Assembly: GCA_963753725.1 (NCBI GenBank)
Contig: CAVWDI010000029.1
Location: 124,001-188,000 of the forward strand
Direction of reading: 5' to 3'
DNA length: 64,000 nt
Source: CAVWDI01 sp963753725
Lineage (GTDB): Bacteria; Chloroflexota; Anaerolineae; Anaerolineales; UBA4823
Below are positions 8,830 through 18,005 of this stretch, piece after piece; the first letter of the stretch is position 1; every line of letters begins with the position of its first letter. The position numbers and the translations under genes are program-made. The notes beneath the pieces were generated by a model, which was not told the DNA's origin, did no database searches, and saw only the letters and a program-made list of their open reading frames with translations.

Positions 8830-9549
8830 TTATTCTCCATAATGCTCATCGCCACCCCATTTATCCCTGAAACGTGCAGATGCAGACTCTTTTATCGGCT
8901 TACCGTGACCGAAACAGGCCGTTTCAAAATCCAGCTGTGAGAGTTTCTCCAGGGAGCGCATCCCCTCCTCAATGTCTTCGTAGATAATTGAATATCCCAA
9001 TCCAAACATATTGCTGGCTGTATCCGCCGCGAACAGTACCCCGCCGTCGTGCGGCCGCAGAAAGGCTAACTGCCCGGCGCTGTGTCCGGGAACCAGGCGA
9101 GCTTGCAAACCATCAGCAAAATCCAATACGTCACCATCCTGGATCTCATTCTCAATTTCCACCGGCTTATTATTGGAAAACAAACCACCAATGCGTAATA
9201 AGAGCCGTACCAATATGGCATTAAAAAAACCTGGTGCCGGATGTACGGGACGTGTATTCACGCCTCCTCGAACTAAATCCGCATCCAGCTTATGCATATA
9301 TGCCGGCGCGCCCGTGGCTTCTTTTAACGCAGCCAGACTTCCAATATGGTCTGCATGATAATGCGTTACCAGGATGTGATCAACATCAGAGGCTGAGTAT
9401 CCAATTTCTTCGACTGCCGCGAGTATCTTCGAAGCACTGCCCGGGGTGCCGGTATCGATCAGTGTCAGGTCATCTCCCACCAGAAGATGGATATTTACAT
9501 ACCCGAGTGAAATTTCAAACACATTCTCCTTTACCTTTTTTACCGCCAT
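8830..9549 (-). CDS. MBL-fold metallo-hydrolase
   Basis: A 239-residue metallo-beta-lactamase-fold enzyme. The metal-binding motif HYHADH lies at residues 63-68. The remaining ligands expected of the fold are seen as PGHSAG (His about 155), the Asp in FAADTAS (about 176) and CFGHGKPI (His about 215). The arrangement is that of a broad hydrolase class including glyoxalase II-like and lactonase-like enzymes, with a dinuclear zinc or iron centre. The substrate is not predictable. It is cytosolic (no signal peptide) and transcribed alone, downstream of the terminator of the repeat-protein gene. Confidence 0.88.
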   Translation of the reverse strand: MAVKKVKENVFEISLGYVNIHLLVGDDLTLIDTGTPGSASKILAAVEEIGYSASDVDHILVTHYHADHIGSLAALKEATGAPAYMHKLDADLVRGGVNTRPVHPAPGFFNAILVRLLLRIGGLFSNNKPVEIENEIQDGDVLDFADGLQARLVPGHSAGQLAFLRPHDGGVLFAADTASNMFGLGYSIIYEDIEEGMRSLEKLSQLDFETACFGHGKPIKESASARFRDKWGGDEHYGE

Positions 9550-9702
9550 ATGCTCTCTCAGATATTGAATTTACTGTTTGCGTTATTATTATAAAGCCTG
9601 CAGAACGGCGCTTTGAGCGATTCTTGTATCGATTGTCATACGCCGCTTTCCTGCACATTATAAGATTTGAAATAATTCCCACGGTGATATCCCTTTACCA
9701 TC

Positions 9703-9746
9703 AAAAACAGCCAGGTGCGGGAAGTGTTTATCCGCTCACCTGGCTG
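9703..9746 (-). terminator. Terminator of the repeat-protein gene
   Basis: Perfect arms CAGCCAGGTG (9708-9717) and CACCTGGCTG (9737-9746). On the minus strand the hairpin is followed by TTTTTG, about 70 nt past the stop of the repeat protein. On the + strand GGAGTTTTTT also follows, so it may act in both directions. Confidence 0.75.
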
Positions 9747-9817
9747 GAGTTTTTTACCTTGAAAATTTTTTCTTATGCGCTGCTCCTTTCACCTTTTCCT
9801 GTATGGCACCTTCACAA

Positions 9818-10873
9818 TTACGGTTCGGGATTTATGAAGCACTCTTTGAATCCCTTCATCTTCCATGGCCGGATACCCTGATCTTTCAGGATATCACGCA
9901 AAGACTCGCCCGCTTCCAGACGGGAACCCAGCTGCTCGGTGCTCAGACCCAGGACCTCAGACAACTTCTCTGCGCCGCCAGGTATCATCTCCCACAGGTC
10001 AACACCCTGCTCATCCGCGATTTCAAAGATGGTTTCACCAGCCGATACGCGTTCCTGTATTTCCTCCTGGGTCAATCCCAGAACGCTGGCCAGCATCTCG
10101 CCCCGGTTGGTGTGCAGGTCTTTCAAATCCACACCCTGCTCAGCCGCGATCTCAAAGATGGTCTCACCTGCTGCAAGTCTTGTTTCCAACTCTGCTGCTG
10201 TGATGCCCAGTTTCTCTGCCATCATTTCAGCCCGCTGCGGATGTTTCGCGAACGGATCAAATCCCTGGCCGGCGGCAATCTGGAAAATCGTCTCTCCGGC
10301 TTCCAATCGTTGGCACAGCTCGTCTGCGCTCAAATTCAGCTTTCCCGAGATCTTTTCTCCTGCAACAGGGAATTTACCGCACACATCGATCCCCTGTTCA
10401 GCGGCAATTTCGAACACAGTATCGCCATCTTCCAGCCGTGTTTTGAGTTCATCCGGAGTCAGGTTCATAAATTCTGCCAGCATTTCCCCATTTCCCGGGC
10501 GCAGATCCGCAGGATCGATGCCTTTCGCTTCAGCGATTTCAAAGATCGTTTCACCCTCCTGGATGCGGCGCTGCAGCTCATCCAGGCTCATACCCAACTC
10601 TTCGGCCACATTTTCGGCAAATGCCGCCTTCATGGGGTGGTTATCAGCGCCAAAATGCGCCCAACCGCCGCCCAACCTTTTCACAGCTCCCTGAAAGCCA
10701 TTCCCACGGTTCAGGAAACCCCATGCCATTCCAAAAGGACAGCGGGTTTCAGGTTCGACCGGTTCATCTTCCTGGGCATAAACGCTGCCTTGCGTGAAAA
10801 CAAATCCTGCCGTTCCTAAAAGCAGGACTGCTACACCTGTGATCGTAACAATTAGTACTGCTTTCTTTTTCAT
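9818..10873 (-). CDS. Secreted protein of six ~43-residue repeats
   Basis: A 351-residue protein with a signal peptide (MKKKAVLIVTITGVAVLLLG, probable cleavage after VYA near residue 33). The mature part has an acidic start and then six tandem repeats of about 43 residues, each built as LG(I/L)(T/S)xxELxxRLxAGETIFEIAxxQGxD followed by a variable PxxxxxE turn. Repeats begin near residues 90, 140, 183, 226, 269 and 312; the last diverges (ESLRDILKDQG). Each unit looks like two helices with a LysM- or DUF2680-like GETIFEIA core, but I cannot place it in a named family. It is divergently transcribed from a sensor kinase and could be its target. The strong + strand open frames here are shadows of the repeat. 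Confidence 0.75.
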   Translation of the reverse strand: MKKKAVLIVTITGVAVLLLGTAGFVFTQGSVYAQEDEPVEPETRCPFGMAWGFLNRGNGFQGAVKRLGGGWAHFGADNHPMKAAFAENVAEELGMSLDELQRRIQEGETIFEIAEAKGIDPADLRPGNGEMLAEFMNLTPDELKTRLEDGDTVFEIAAEQGIDVCGKFPVAGEKISGKLNLSADELCQRLEAGETIFQIAAGQGFDPFAKHPQRAEMMAEKLGITAAELETRLAAGETIFEIAAEQGVDLKDLHTNRGEMLASVLGLTQEEIQERVSAGETIFEIADEQGVDLWEMIPGGAEKLSEVLGLSTEQLGSRLEAGESLRDILKDQGIRPWKMKGFKECFINPEP

Positions 10874-11055
10874 TTTTTTTCTCCTTTCGATGGGTTATTC
10901 CGGGTTATCTACCCGGTTCTTTTTTCCTGCCCATAAGATAGCAAAATCCCGCCCGCTCAGCCAGTGAACGCGGTCATAAAACCTGCGTAAATAACATGAC
11001 TGCAGTCATATCTATCTGATGACCCCAGTAAACTTCCCGCATCTCCTTTTTATGC

Positions 11056-11061
11056 TATGAT
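11056..11061 (+). promoter_or_regulatory. -10 element of a leaderless promoter
   Basis: TATGAT ends 6 nt before the ATG of the sensor kinase. Transcription would begin at or next to the start codon, so the message is probably leaderless; no Shine-Dalgarno sequence can fit. Confidence 0.55.
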
Positions 11062-11067
11062 GAGTGT

Positions 11068-12312
11068 ATGGAGAGCGCAAAGATCGAGCCCGGTTTATTA
11101 CGCGTATTTCGCTGGTATGCGATGCTGCGGCTGGTGATTTTGTTCTTCACAGTGCTCTTCATATTGCGCTTTGCCAGGCGCTCAGGTCTGGAAGACATGC
11201 ACGAAATCACCATACCAGCAGCCCTGGTCATCGGGGAAGTCGTTCTTCTTATCACATATCTATATTGGGGTGGTCTGGAAAAAAGGTTAGGGGACCTGTA
11301 TCTACCGATCGGGATCGCGATCGCTTCCATCGGATTGGTACTGCAAGCACATATTGTTTCTCCAACCAGGATTTACTGGCAGCCGCTGCCCTTTTTGTAC
11401 ATCCTGGTCATTTTTGTCGCTTGGCAGTACAAATTCCGGGATGTCGTTACCTATACCATCGCGCTAGCCTTGTTTGAATTTTTTCTGATCATAGTTTTCC
11501 GCACACACAGCCCAATAGGACCCACCCTGGACGGATCTGAGCGTGCCGTCTCTTTCGGAATGCTCTTCTCCCGCTCCATCACCTTTCTATTAGTGGGTTA
11601 CGTGGTTACGCGATTGATGGACGCCCAACGAAAACAACGCCGTGAATTGGCGCAGGCTAATATAAAACTTGTGCGGCATGCATCCGCCCTGGAACAATTG
11701 ACCGTCAGCCGGGAACGCAACCGGGTGGCGCGTGAACTGCACGATACGCTCGCGCACACACTCAGTGGGCTGACTGTCCAAATCGACGCATTGCTTGGAA
11801 ATTGGGAGGATATACCAGCCAGAGCAAGACAGATGCTGGAGCAAATGTTGGATACAACCCGCTCAGGGTTGGATGAAACGCGGCGGGCGCTCAGCGCGTT
11901 ACGCGCTTCCCCGTTGGAGGATTTGGGATTAGAGCTGGCTGTGCGAGCCTTATGCGAAGATTTTGCGAAACGTTATGCACTCCAGTTAGAATTAGACATC
12001 TCTGATAATTTAGATGAATTGCCGCCCGAAGTGGAACAAACATTTTACAGGGTAGCGCAGGAAGCGCTGGAAAACATCGCCCGTCACGCCCAGGCCAGCC
12101 AGGTTGAACTGACGCTCATTAAGGGCCCAAGAGGGCTTGCTCTAATTGTGACGGATAACGGGCTAGGATTTGTTGTATCGGATCAATTATATGAAACGAA
12201 ACACGGTCTCAAAGGTATTAAAGAGCGGGCAGAATTGATCGACGCACAGTTGAGCATTGAATCCCGCCCGGGAAACGGCTCTCGCATTGAACTTAAATGG
12301 TTGGGTGAATGA
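11068..12312 (+). CDS. Sensor histidine kinase, NarL/DesK (HisKA_3) type
   Basis: A 414-residue membrane kinase. About six hydrophobic helices fill residues 10-190 (5TM/MASE-like sensor with no large outside domain). The dimerisation and phosphoacceptor domain follows at about 218-285 with the HisKA_3 signature RNRVARELHDTLAHTLSGL (phosphorylated His about 224). The ATPase domain shows EALENIARHAQA (N-box), DNGLGF (G1) and the GLKGIKERAELI and PGNGSRIEL segments. Its last codons overlap the start of the response regulator gene by 4 nt (ATGA), so the pair is coupled. What it senses is unknown; the absent extracellular loop suggests a membrane-borne signal. Confidence 0.92.
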   Translation: MESAKIEPGLLRVFRWYAMLRLVILFFTVLFILRFARRSGLEDMHEITIPAALVIGEVVLLITYLYWGGLEKRLGDLYLPIGIAIASIGLVLQAHIVSPTRIYWQPLPFLYILVIFVAWQYKFRDVVTYTIALALFEFFLIIVFRTHSPIGPTLDGSERAVSFGMLFSRSITFLLVGYVVTRLMDAQRKQRRELAQANIKLVRHASALEQLTVSRERNRVARELHDTLAHTLSGLTVQIDALLGNWEDIPARARQMLEQMLDTTRSGLDETRRALSALRASPLEDLGLELAVRALCEDFAKRYALQLELDISDNLDELPPEVEQTFYRVAQEALENIARHAQASQVELTLIKGPRGLALIVTDNGLGFVVSDQLYETKHGLKGIKERAELIDAQLSIESRPGNGSRIELKWLGE

Positions 12313-12962
12313 TGATCCGCGTACTTATTTGCGATGACCAGGCAGTGGTGTGTGACGGCTTAGAGATGATCCTGAGCGCCGACCGTGAGATCGAAGTGGC
12401 CGCTGTGGCTTACGACGGCGCCGAGGCGCTGGAGTTAATCCCAAAGACAAATCCCGATATCGTATTGATGGATTTAATGATGCCGGGGATGAATGGCGTG
12501 CAAGCCACACGCCAGATCAGGAGTAAGTATCCGGGGATTAGAGTCCTGGTGCTGACGACCTACGCGGAGGACGAATGGGTATTCGATGCCATTCGCAGTG
12601 GAGCCTCCGGCTACCTGCTCAAGGGTACCCCGCGCTCCGAGTTGGTCAAAGCTGTCAAAGGGACTGCCTCAGGCGCTACGCACATCGATCCAGATGTGGC
12701 GGGTAAACTCTTCGACCAGGTATCCCAGTCCAGCACTCCCCAGGGTACCAGGATAGCCGCCGAACTCAGCCAGCGCGAATTGGATGTACTGAAACTGCTG
12801 GCGCAGGGCTTAACCAACGCCGAAATTGCTGAGCGGCTGTACCTGACCCAGGGCACCGTGCGCAATTATGTCAGCGCCATTCTGGCCAAACTGGATGTGG
12901 AAGACCGCACCCAGGCTGCGCTTTTGGCTGTAAAACATGGCATTGTGGACGCCGGGGAATAA
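12309..12962 (+). CDS. Response regulator, NarL/FixJ (LuxR HTH) type
   Basis: A 217-residue partner of the upstream kinase. The receiver domain (1-120) has the acidic pair DD at 9-10, the phosphoacceptor Asp about 55 in IVLMDLMMPGMNG, the Thr in VLTTYAEDEW and Lys in YLLKGTPRSEL. A LuxR-type helix-turn-helix fills 150-210 (LSQRELDVLKLLAQGLTNAEIA, then TQGTVRNYVSAIL). Start codon overlaps the kinase stop. A plausible target is the divergent repeat-protein gene or the operon itself; this is inferred only from position. Confidence 0.93.
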   Translation: MMIRVLICDDQAVVCDGLEMILSADREIEVAAVAYDGAEALELIPKTNPDIVLMDLMMPGMNGVQATRQIRSKYPGIRVLVLTTYAEDEWVFDAIRSGASGYLLKGTPRSELVKAVKGTASGATHIDPDVAGKLFDQVSQSSTPQGTRIAAELSQRELDVLKLLAQGLTNAEIAERLYLTQGTVRNYVSAILAKLDVEDRTQAALLAVKHGIVDAGE

Positions 12963-12996
12963 GCGTTTTTCTAATCCCCAACACCCGCATTTAAAA

Positions 12997-14289
12997 TCAG
13001 ATATTCCCTTTTAACATCCCTAATAATCGATCCAACACAGCCTCACCGCGCAAGCGTAATGCGCTGTGTTCGTGTTCATTGGTAATCCACAGCTTTATCC
13101 CATTAATTTTATCCGCCGATTGTTCGGATAGTTGGCGGTCCACGTACATGTCATTGTAGTATACAGCCGCCGCGCACGGTACCTGGTTATCCTCTAGAAC
13201 GGATACATCATACAGGCTCGGCCAGCCGTCATACGCTGCCAGGATATCAGCAGCCTGCTTGAGAGGTTTCAGATACTCGTATTCATCGAACATCCACGGG
13301 TAGACCATCTCACCCGTGAAATAAAATGGCTCCCCACTTAGCGCTTCAAACTGCGGGTATTCCTGGCGCACTCTTTCAGCCGACCAGTTTGAGGCTTCGT
13401 TCTGGCAGTAAATCGGCTCGTGCAGCAGCGCGTAAATCGGATGCTCTTCGAAAACCTGCGCTTTCTCCACGGCGCGCAAAAATGAATAACTTAGTTCCAA
13501 TCCAGTCTCGCCCGGCACGAAAGCGTTTTCCAGCATATAGTGCACCTGTTCAAAACCAACGCTGCTGCCAAATGCAATACCCAGCTGCTGGAAACGCCTT
13601 ACGGATAACCGTCCGCTCCCCTGGCAAACGAACATTTTTCTCAGCTAAATAAGCCTGATTTCTTCAACTCGTTCCACATCTCCTGGATACCGCTCGAAAT
13701 AGAGCCGGTTCTTCTCGATTACCCGCTGGTAAGTGGCGCGGTAGATATCATCCGGAGATGTGTCCACAGGCGGTAATCCCCCAGTGAGTAATACTTCCCG
13801 CAAACTATCCGGGGCTGCTGACAGATAATGCACCGCGCAGAACCCCCCGTAGCTCTGACCTAAAACGCTCCAGGGTTGCTCATCTCCAACCAACCGGCTG
13901 CGAATCCATTCCGCATCTTTGACGATCGAATCGGCCCTGAAAAACTTGAGGTAATCCGCCTGCTCCTGGGGATTTCCAAAGCACTCCATGGTCTGTGACA
14001 ACACAGGACTGCTGAGCCCGGTGCCGCGCTGGTCAAGCAGCAGCACCCGGTACTCCTCTAAAGCCCGTTTAAGCCAGCCCGAATTCTCATTCGGTCGCGG
14101 GGCGTGATAGCCAGGTCCTCCCTGCAGGAACAATAACCAGGGGAGCTGTTCCATTTCTCGTTCCGGAGCTACAATTTCTCGGGCGAAGATGGCCAGCTTT
14201 TCCCCATCTGGTTTAGCATGGTCAAGTGGAACAATAAACTCGTGATCGGTGAGCACCAGGCCAGGCACACGGTGTGTATTTTTATTCAT
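12997..14289 (-). CDS. Alpha/beta hydrolase, prolyl aminopeptidase-like (S33), two compensating frameshifts
   Basis: A peptidase S33-like enzyme of about 430 residues. The first segment (14289-13645) has GGPGYH (oxyanion loop), LLLDQRGTG and the nucleophile elbow GQSYGG, all signatures of proline iminopeptidases that remove N-terminal Pro or similar residues. The second segment (13635-12997) holds the cap and the C-terminal DMYVDRQLSEQ and ITNEHEHSALR, which supply the acid and His. A TAG at 13645-13647 separates them, but reading about 15 codons there in another frame gives LAEKNVRLPGE, which fits the family, so two opposite indels are the better explanation than nonsense or readthrough. It lies next to a proline racemase gene, consistent with proline-peptide use. 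Confidence 0.8.
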
Positions 14290-14315
14290 CTTATCTACCT
14301 CGTATTTGAAGGACC

Positions 14316-15351
14316 TTAACGCAGGAAAAACCCGCCGCCCAGCGCATCGTCCGGATCAAGCAGCAGTTCATTCCGCCCACAGATATGAGCGCGTCCGGTC
14401 ACTCTGGGTACCACCGCAGCGTATGGTCCAAATTGAGTGGTATCCACCACCTCCCCTATAAAGCATGTACCCAGGATGCTCTCCACACGGAACGGCTCGC
14501 CAACCCCCAGTTCCCCACGCGCTAAGTGAATCGCTGCCCGCCCGCTCACACCGGTCCCCGTCGGGCAGCGGTCGAGCTCGCCGTCTGCAAAAATGCACGC
14601 ATTACGGCTGTGGTTGCGATCATCCAGCGCTTCACCGATAAAGATGGTGCCATACAGGAAACCTAAATCCGGTTCAAAGGGATGCTCTATCGGGTGGCTT
14701 TCCATCACGGCATGTTTGATACGCATGCCCGCCTCGATCAATTGGCTGGAATGAGCCTCCGTTAACCCTAACCCCGGCTTGCTCCGCCCGGCAGTAGGCA
14801 TAAAAAGCGCCTCCAAAGGCAATGTCATAAGTGATTTGACCCACACCGGGCACATCCACAACCTGGTCAAGCGCATATACAAAAGACGGTACGTTGAGAA
14901 ACGAAACATCCTGCACGATGCCATGCTGGCGCTGCGCAAGCGCTGTCACCCGTCCAGCGGGCGTGTCCATCTTGATCGTCACTTCATCGCCCTGCGCTTC
15001 GATTATGCCGGTATCCAGCGCCACCTTCGCTAGGCCGATAATGCCGTGCCCGCACATGCTGCTGTAGCCTTCGTTGTGCAAAAAGATTACACCCAGCGTA
15101 CCATCCGCGGTGACCGGCTCAGTGACCAGGCAGCCGTACATGTCCGCATGCCCGCGCGGTTCCCACATCAAAGCTTTACGCAGGTGATCCAGGTTCTCCT
15201 TCGCATAGCGGCGCTTCTCCAGGATGGTATCCCCCGGCAGCTCTGGATACCCGCTGGTTATTACTCGCAGCGGTTCTCCTGCCGTATGGGCATCAATTGC
15301 GGTGATCTTCACCCAACCATCTGGCGGCTGCCAACCGGTCTTGGTTTTCAT
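14316..15351 (-). CDS. Proline racemase / 4-hydroxyproline epimerase family (one frameshift)
   Basis: About 345 residues once a single shift near 14770 (a GGGG run) is repaired; fragments are 15351-14674 and 14939-14316. Opens with KITAIDAHTAGEPLRVI, typical of the family. Both catalytic cysteines are present: SMCGHGIIG in the first half and DRCPTGTGVSGRAA in the second. Two cysteines mean a racemase or epimerase (proline or trans-4-hydroxyproline), whereas the related trans-3-hydroxyproline dehydratases have Thr or Ser at the second position. It interconverts stereoisomers through a two-base mechanism in the cytosol. Neighbours are a proline-type peptidase and a deleted ALDH7 gene, suggesting a proline/hydroxyproline or lysine catabolic cluster in decay. 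Confidence 0.85.
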
Positions 15352-15369
15352 CCTACCTCCAAAAATTAC

Positions 15370-15625
15370 TCAATCACCAAATTTTATTCCCTGGGCTAAC
15401 GGCAGTTCGCGAGAATAGTTGATGGTATTGGTCTGGCGGCGCATATGAGCTTTGCAGGCATCCGACCCTGATTCCCAGCCGCCGCCGGTCTCCCTCTCAC
15501 TGCCGAAAGCCCTGCCGATTTCCGCACCCGAAGTGCCGATATTCACGTTGGCGATCCCGCAGTCGGAATCGCTGCAGGCCAGGATTTATTTCTTCAATGC
15601 CAAACTTTTCAAGGAGAGACTTCAT
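15370..15625 (-). pseudogene. ALDH7-type aldehyde dehydrogenase with large internal deletion
   Basis: The first 18 codons, ATG at 15623-15625 with an AGGA ribosome site, read MKSLLEKFGIEEINPGLQ, which looks like the N-terminus of ALDH7/piperideine-6-carboxylate dehydrogenases. The next bases are in another frame and give the extreme C-terminus of the same family: SDSDCGIANVNIGTSGAEIG, a GGGWESGSDA block, INYSRELPLAQGIKFGD, stop. Roughly 420 codons between, including the cofactor-binding and catalytic regions, are gone. The family oxidises aminoadipate semialdehyde in lysine breakdown. The join lies in GLQ/SDSD near 15571 and is out of frame, so no enzyme is made. Confidence 0.8.
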
Positions 15626-15838
15626 GTAAAATTTTCCTCACAAAAGATATATTTTTATTAGATCATTTGAAAATTTTACCAGTCTTTATACTTTGGAGGT
15701 TTTATAACCCATCTCTTTGCGAGGCAGCGACCCCAGACCCTCACCAACGAACACATAGTGCTCCGACTATACCCAACTGTTACATGTCTATATAAAGCTG
15801 CCGACGCAATCTCCCCACCCAACTAACAGTTCCCTTCC

Positions 15839-15860
15839 TGTAATACTCCTGTAATTATTC
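15839..15860 (+). promoter_or_regulatory. Direct repeats, probable OmpR-family regulator site
   Basis: Two copies of TGTAATnnTnC (15839-15849 and 15850-15860) are spaced exactly 11 nt, the helical-turn spacing bound by OmpR/PhoB-type dimers. A TATCAT -10-like box follows at 15888-15893, before the response regulator gene. The same motif occurs before msrP. Confidence 0.6.
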
Positions 15861-15912
15861 AAAACCCCCTTGCGGATCAATTATTGGTATCATATTCATC
15901 GAGTAAAACATT

Positions 15913-16602
15913 ATGGATGGAACCCAGATATACGTTATTGAAGACGAACCCTCCATCGCAGAGGTGGTCTCGCTTTACCTGCGCCGGGCAGGCTACACGG
16001 TTTCACTGGCGCAGGAAGGCAACCAGGCCATTGCCATGCTCGAGCAGCAGCTGCCTGACCTGGTTGTGCTGGACCTGATGCTGCCCAATGTAGATGGATT
16101 GGAAATCACGCGCTGGCTGCGCGATCGTAGTGATGTGCCGATCATAATGCTGACCGCCCGGCGCGAAGAAGCCGACCGCATCGCCGGTCTGGAAATGGGC
16201 GCCGATGATTACGTGGTAAAACCTTTCAGCCCCCAGGAACTGGTCAGCAGGGTGCGGGCGGTACTGCGCCGTACGCGCGGTTCGCCAAATTCCACCCAGG
16301 AAAAACCGCTCGTATTTAAGGACCTGCACATCGATCCACTAACTCGCATTGTGTCCATAGGGACTGAAGAGCTTACTCTCACAGTAAAAGAGTTCGATAT
16401 GCTGTGGCTGCTGGCAAATCACCCACGCCAGGTATACACACGTGACCAGCTGCTCGACCGCATCTGGGGAGGTTCGGAGTACATCGATCCCAGCACCGTA
16501 ACAGTACACATCCGCCGCTTACGCGAAAAAATCGAAAGCGATCCCTCCAAACCAGCCCATATCCAAACAGTATGGGGGGTTGGTTATAAATTCGAACCCT
16601 AA
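15913..16602 (+). CDS. Response regulator, OmpR/PhoB type
   Basis: A 229-residue two-component regulator. Receiver domain at 1-120: EDEPS acidic pocket near 10, LVVLDLMLPNVDG with the phosphoacceptor Asp about 53, IMLTAR and DYVVKPFSPQELVSRV with the conserved Lys about 103. The winged helix DNA-binding domain (about 130-229) shows LTVKEFDMLWLLANHP and the VTVHIRRLREKIE recognition helix, ending in TVWGVGYKFEP. The kinase gene follows 36 nt downstream. Repeats spaced 11 nt lie both upstream of this gene and upstream of msrP, suggesting that it regulates itself and the methionine-sulfoxide repair genes. Confidence 0.94.
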   Translation: MDGTQIYVIEDEPSIAEVVSLYLRRAGYTVSLAQEGNQAIAMLEQQLPDLVVLDLMLPNVDGLEITRWLRDRSDVPIIMLTARREEADRIAGLEMGADDYVVKPFSPQELVSRVRAVLRRTRGSPNSTQEKPLVFKDLHIDPLTRIVSIGTEELTLTVKEFDMLWLLANHPRQVYTRDQLLDRIWGGSEYIDPSTVTVHIRRLREKIESDPSKPAHIQTVWGVGYKFEP

Positions 16603-16638
16603 CCCCTATCTCCATTTGCTTGTTTCACGGTTAATGAC

Positions 16639-17892
16639 ATGAACCAAACATATTCCCAATCACGCTTCTCTCTACCCGTCCGGCTGGCAATTGGCATCCT
16701 GATCATATTGGCGCTTTCATTATGGGCGTTCTACACCCTGATGAACCCGCCCATGACCGATATGGGATTGATGGCGGTCTTCCTGACGATTACCGCTGTT
16801 ATTTCTGCTCTTGCTGCCTACGGCGCGTACCGGCTGGGATGGCTTAACCGTTCCCCAACCATCCGCCTGACACTGATGGGCATATACGTTCTATCCGGCG
16901 TGTTGACCTTCATTAACATATGGATGACCGCCAAACTGATGTTCGCCAGCCCACACGATCTAATCCTGGCAACCATCCTGCTGCTTTACGCCAGCGGAAT
17001 CGCCATCGTGATTGGTTACTTCTTCACCAGCGCCCTGACCGACCGTATCAACCAGGTAGAAAATGCGGCCCACTCCATCACCGGGGGTGAACTGGAAACA
17101 CGCATCCCCGTCACCGGGCAGGACGAAATCGCCCAGCTGGCAGATACCTTCAATATCATGGCAGCCCAATTACAGGCGGCTGCCGACCAGCAGCGTCAGG
17201 TGGAGCAGCTGCGGCGCGACTTGATCGCCTGGGTGAGCCACGATTTACAGACCCCGCTTGCCTCCATTCGGGCCGTCGTAGAGGCGCTGGCGGACGGCAT
17301 TGTGGAGGACCCGGATACCAGCCAGCGCTACCTGCGCACAGCCCAACGCGACATCGCCTCCCTTTCCATATTAATTGATGACCTGTTCCAGATGGCACAG
17401 CTCGATGCAGGAGGCTTAAAACTGGACCTGGCAGACAATTCCCTTTCTGATCTCATATCCGATACACTGGAAAGCTTCTCGGAAACGGCAAAGAACAATG
17501 GGATAAATTTGGAAGGAAGCGTGACCCCGCAGGTGGACCCGGTCTGGATGGATGCCCAACGCATTGGAAGGGTTTTGAACAACCTGGTTGGTAATGCGCT
17601 GCGTTACACTCCATCTGGCGGGCAGGTGCGTGTAAAGGGTTCGCTACTCGGCGATATTGTACTGGTCGAAGTAAACGACAGCGGTGAAGGTATACCCGCA
17701 CAGGACTTACCGCTGATCTTCGACCGCTTTTACCGCGGAGAAAAATCCCGCAGCCGCACCACCGGCGGGGCTGGACTGGGACTGGCTATCGCGCGCGGTA
17801 TCGTTGAAGCTCACCACGGTCAGATTAACGTCGAGAGCCAACCCGGCGAAGGAACTTATTTCTCGTTCACCTTGCGTAAATTCGAAAAATAA
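16639..17892 (+). CDS. Sensor histidine kinase with HAMP domain
   Basis: A 417-residue membrane kinase cognate to the upstream OmpR-type regulator. Four hydrophobic segments occupy residues about 14-135 with little outside loop, then a HAMP linker (about 135-190; ETRIPVTGQDEIAQLADTFN). HisKA follows with DLIAWVSHDLQTPLASI (phosphorylated His about 200) and the HATPase domain has LNNLVGNALRYTPSGG (N box), VNDSGEGIP (G1), FDRFYRGEKSRSRT (F box) and GGAGLGLAIARGIVEAHHG (G2). In E. coli, HprSR regulates msrPQ; this gene order is reminiscent of that, though the sensor here has short outside loops. Confidence 0.93.
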   Translation: MNQTYSQSRFSLPVRLAIGILIILALSLWAFYTLMNPPMTDMGLMAVFLTITAVISALAAYGAYRLGWLNRSPTIRLTLMGIYVLSGVLTFINIWMTAKLMFASPHDLILATILLLYASGIAIVIGYFFTSALTDRINQVENAAHSITGGELETRIPVTGQDEIAQLADTFNIMAAQLQAAADQQRQVEQLRRDLIAWVSHDLQTPLASIRAVVEALADGIVEDPDTSQRYLRTAQRDIASLSILIDDLFQMAQLDAGGLKLDLADNSLSDLISDTLESFSETAKNNGINLEGSVTPQVDPVWMDAQRIGRVLNNLVGNALRYTPSGGQVRVKGSLLGDIVLVEVNDSGEGIPAQDLPLIFDRFYRGEKSRSRTTGGAGLGLAIARGIVEAHHGQINVESQPGEGTYFSFTLRKFEK

Positions 17893-17923
17893 AGCTGAAG
17901 ATATAATACTTTTCTTATCATCG

Positions 17924-17959
17924 TGTAATCTTTCTGTAATCTTTACCCTGTAAACTTTC
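17924..17959 (+). promoter_or_regulatory. Three direct repeats upstream of msrP
   Basis: TGTAATCTTTC (17924-17934), TGTAATCTTTA (17935-17945) and TGTAAACTTTC (17949-17959) follow one another with 11- and 14-nt spacing, about 50 nt before the msrP start. The same TGTAAT unit is repeated upstream of the OmpR-type regulator gene, which implies a common regulator. Confidence 0.65.
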
Positions 17960-18005
17960 CTGACCAATATTAGCGGTAAAAAAAACAACTTTAGAGGTAG
18001 CAGAC

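Noticed and set aside
9818..10819. Long + strand open frames (up to 338 and 251 codons) across 9803-10819
   Set aside because: They mirror the repeat protein on the minus strand; no start site, no domain, and the minus frame has a signal peptide and clear repeats.
13645..13647. In-frame TAG in the S33 peptidase as amber recoding
   Set aside because: Reading the surrounding bases in another frame gives LAEKNVRLPGE, which fits the family, so two compensating indels explain it. TAG also ends several ordinary genes here, so it is a normal stop codon.
14316..15351. trans-3-hydroxyproline dehydratase
   Set aside because: The second catalytic Cys is present (DRCPTGTG), so racemase/epimerase is the better call.
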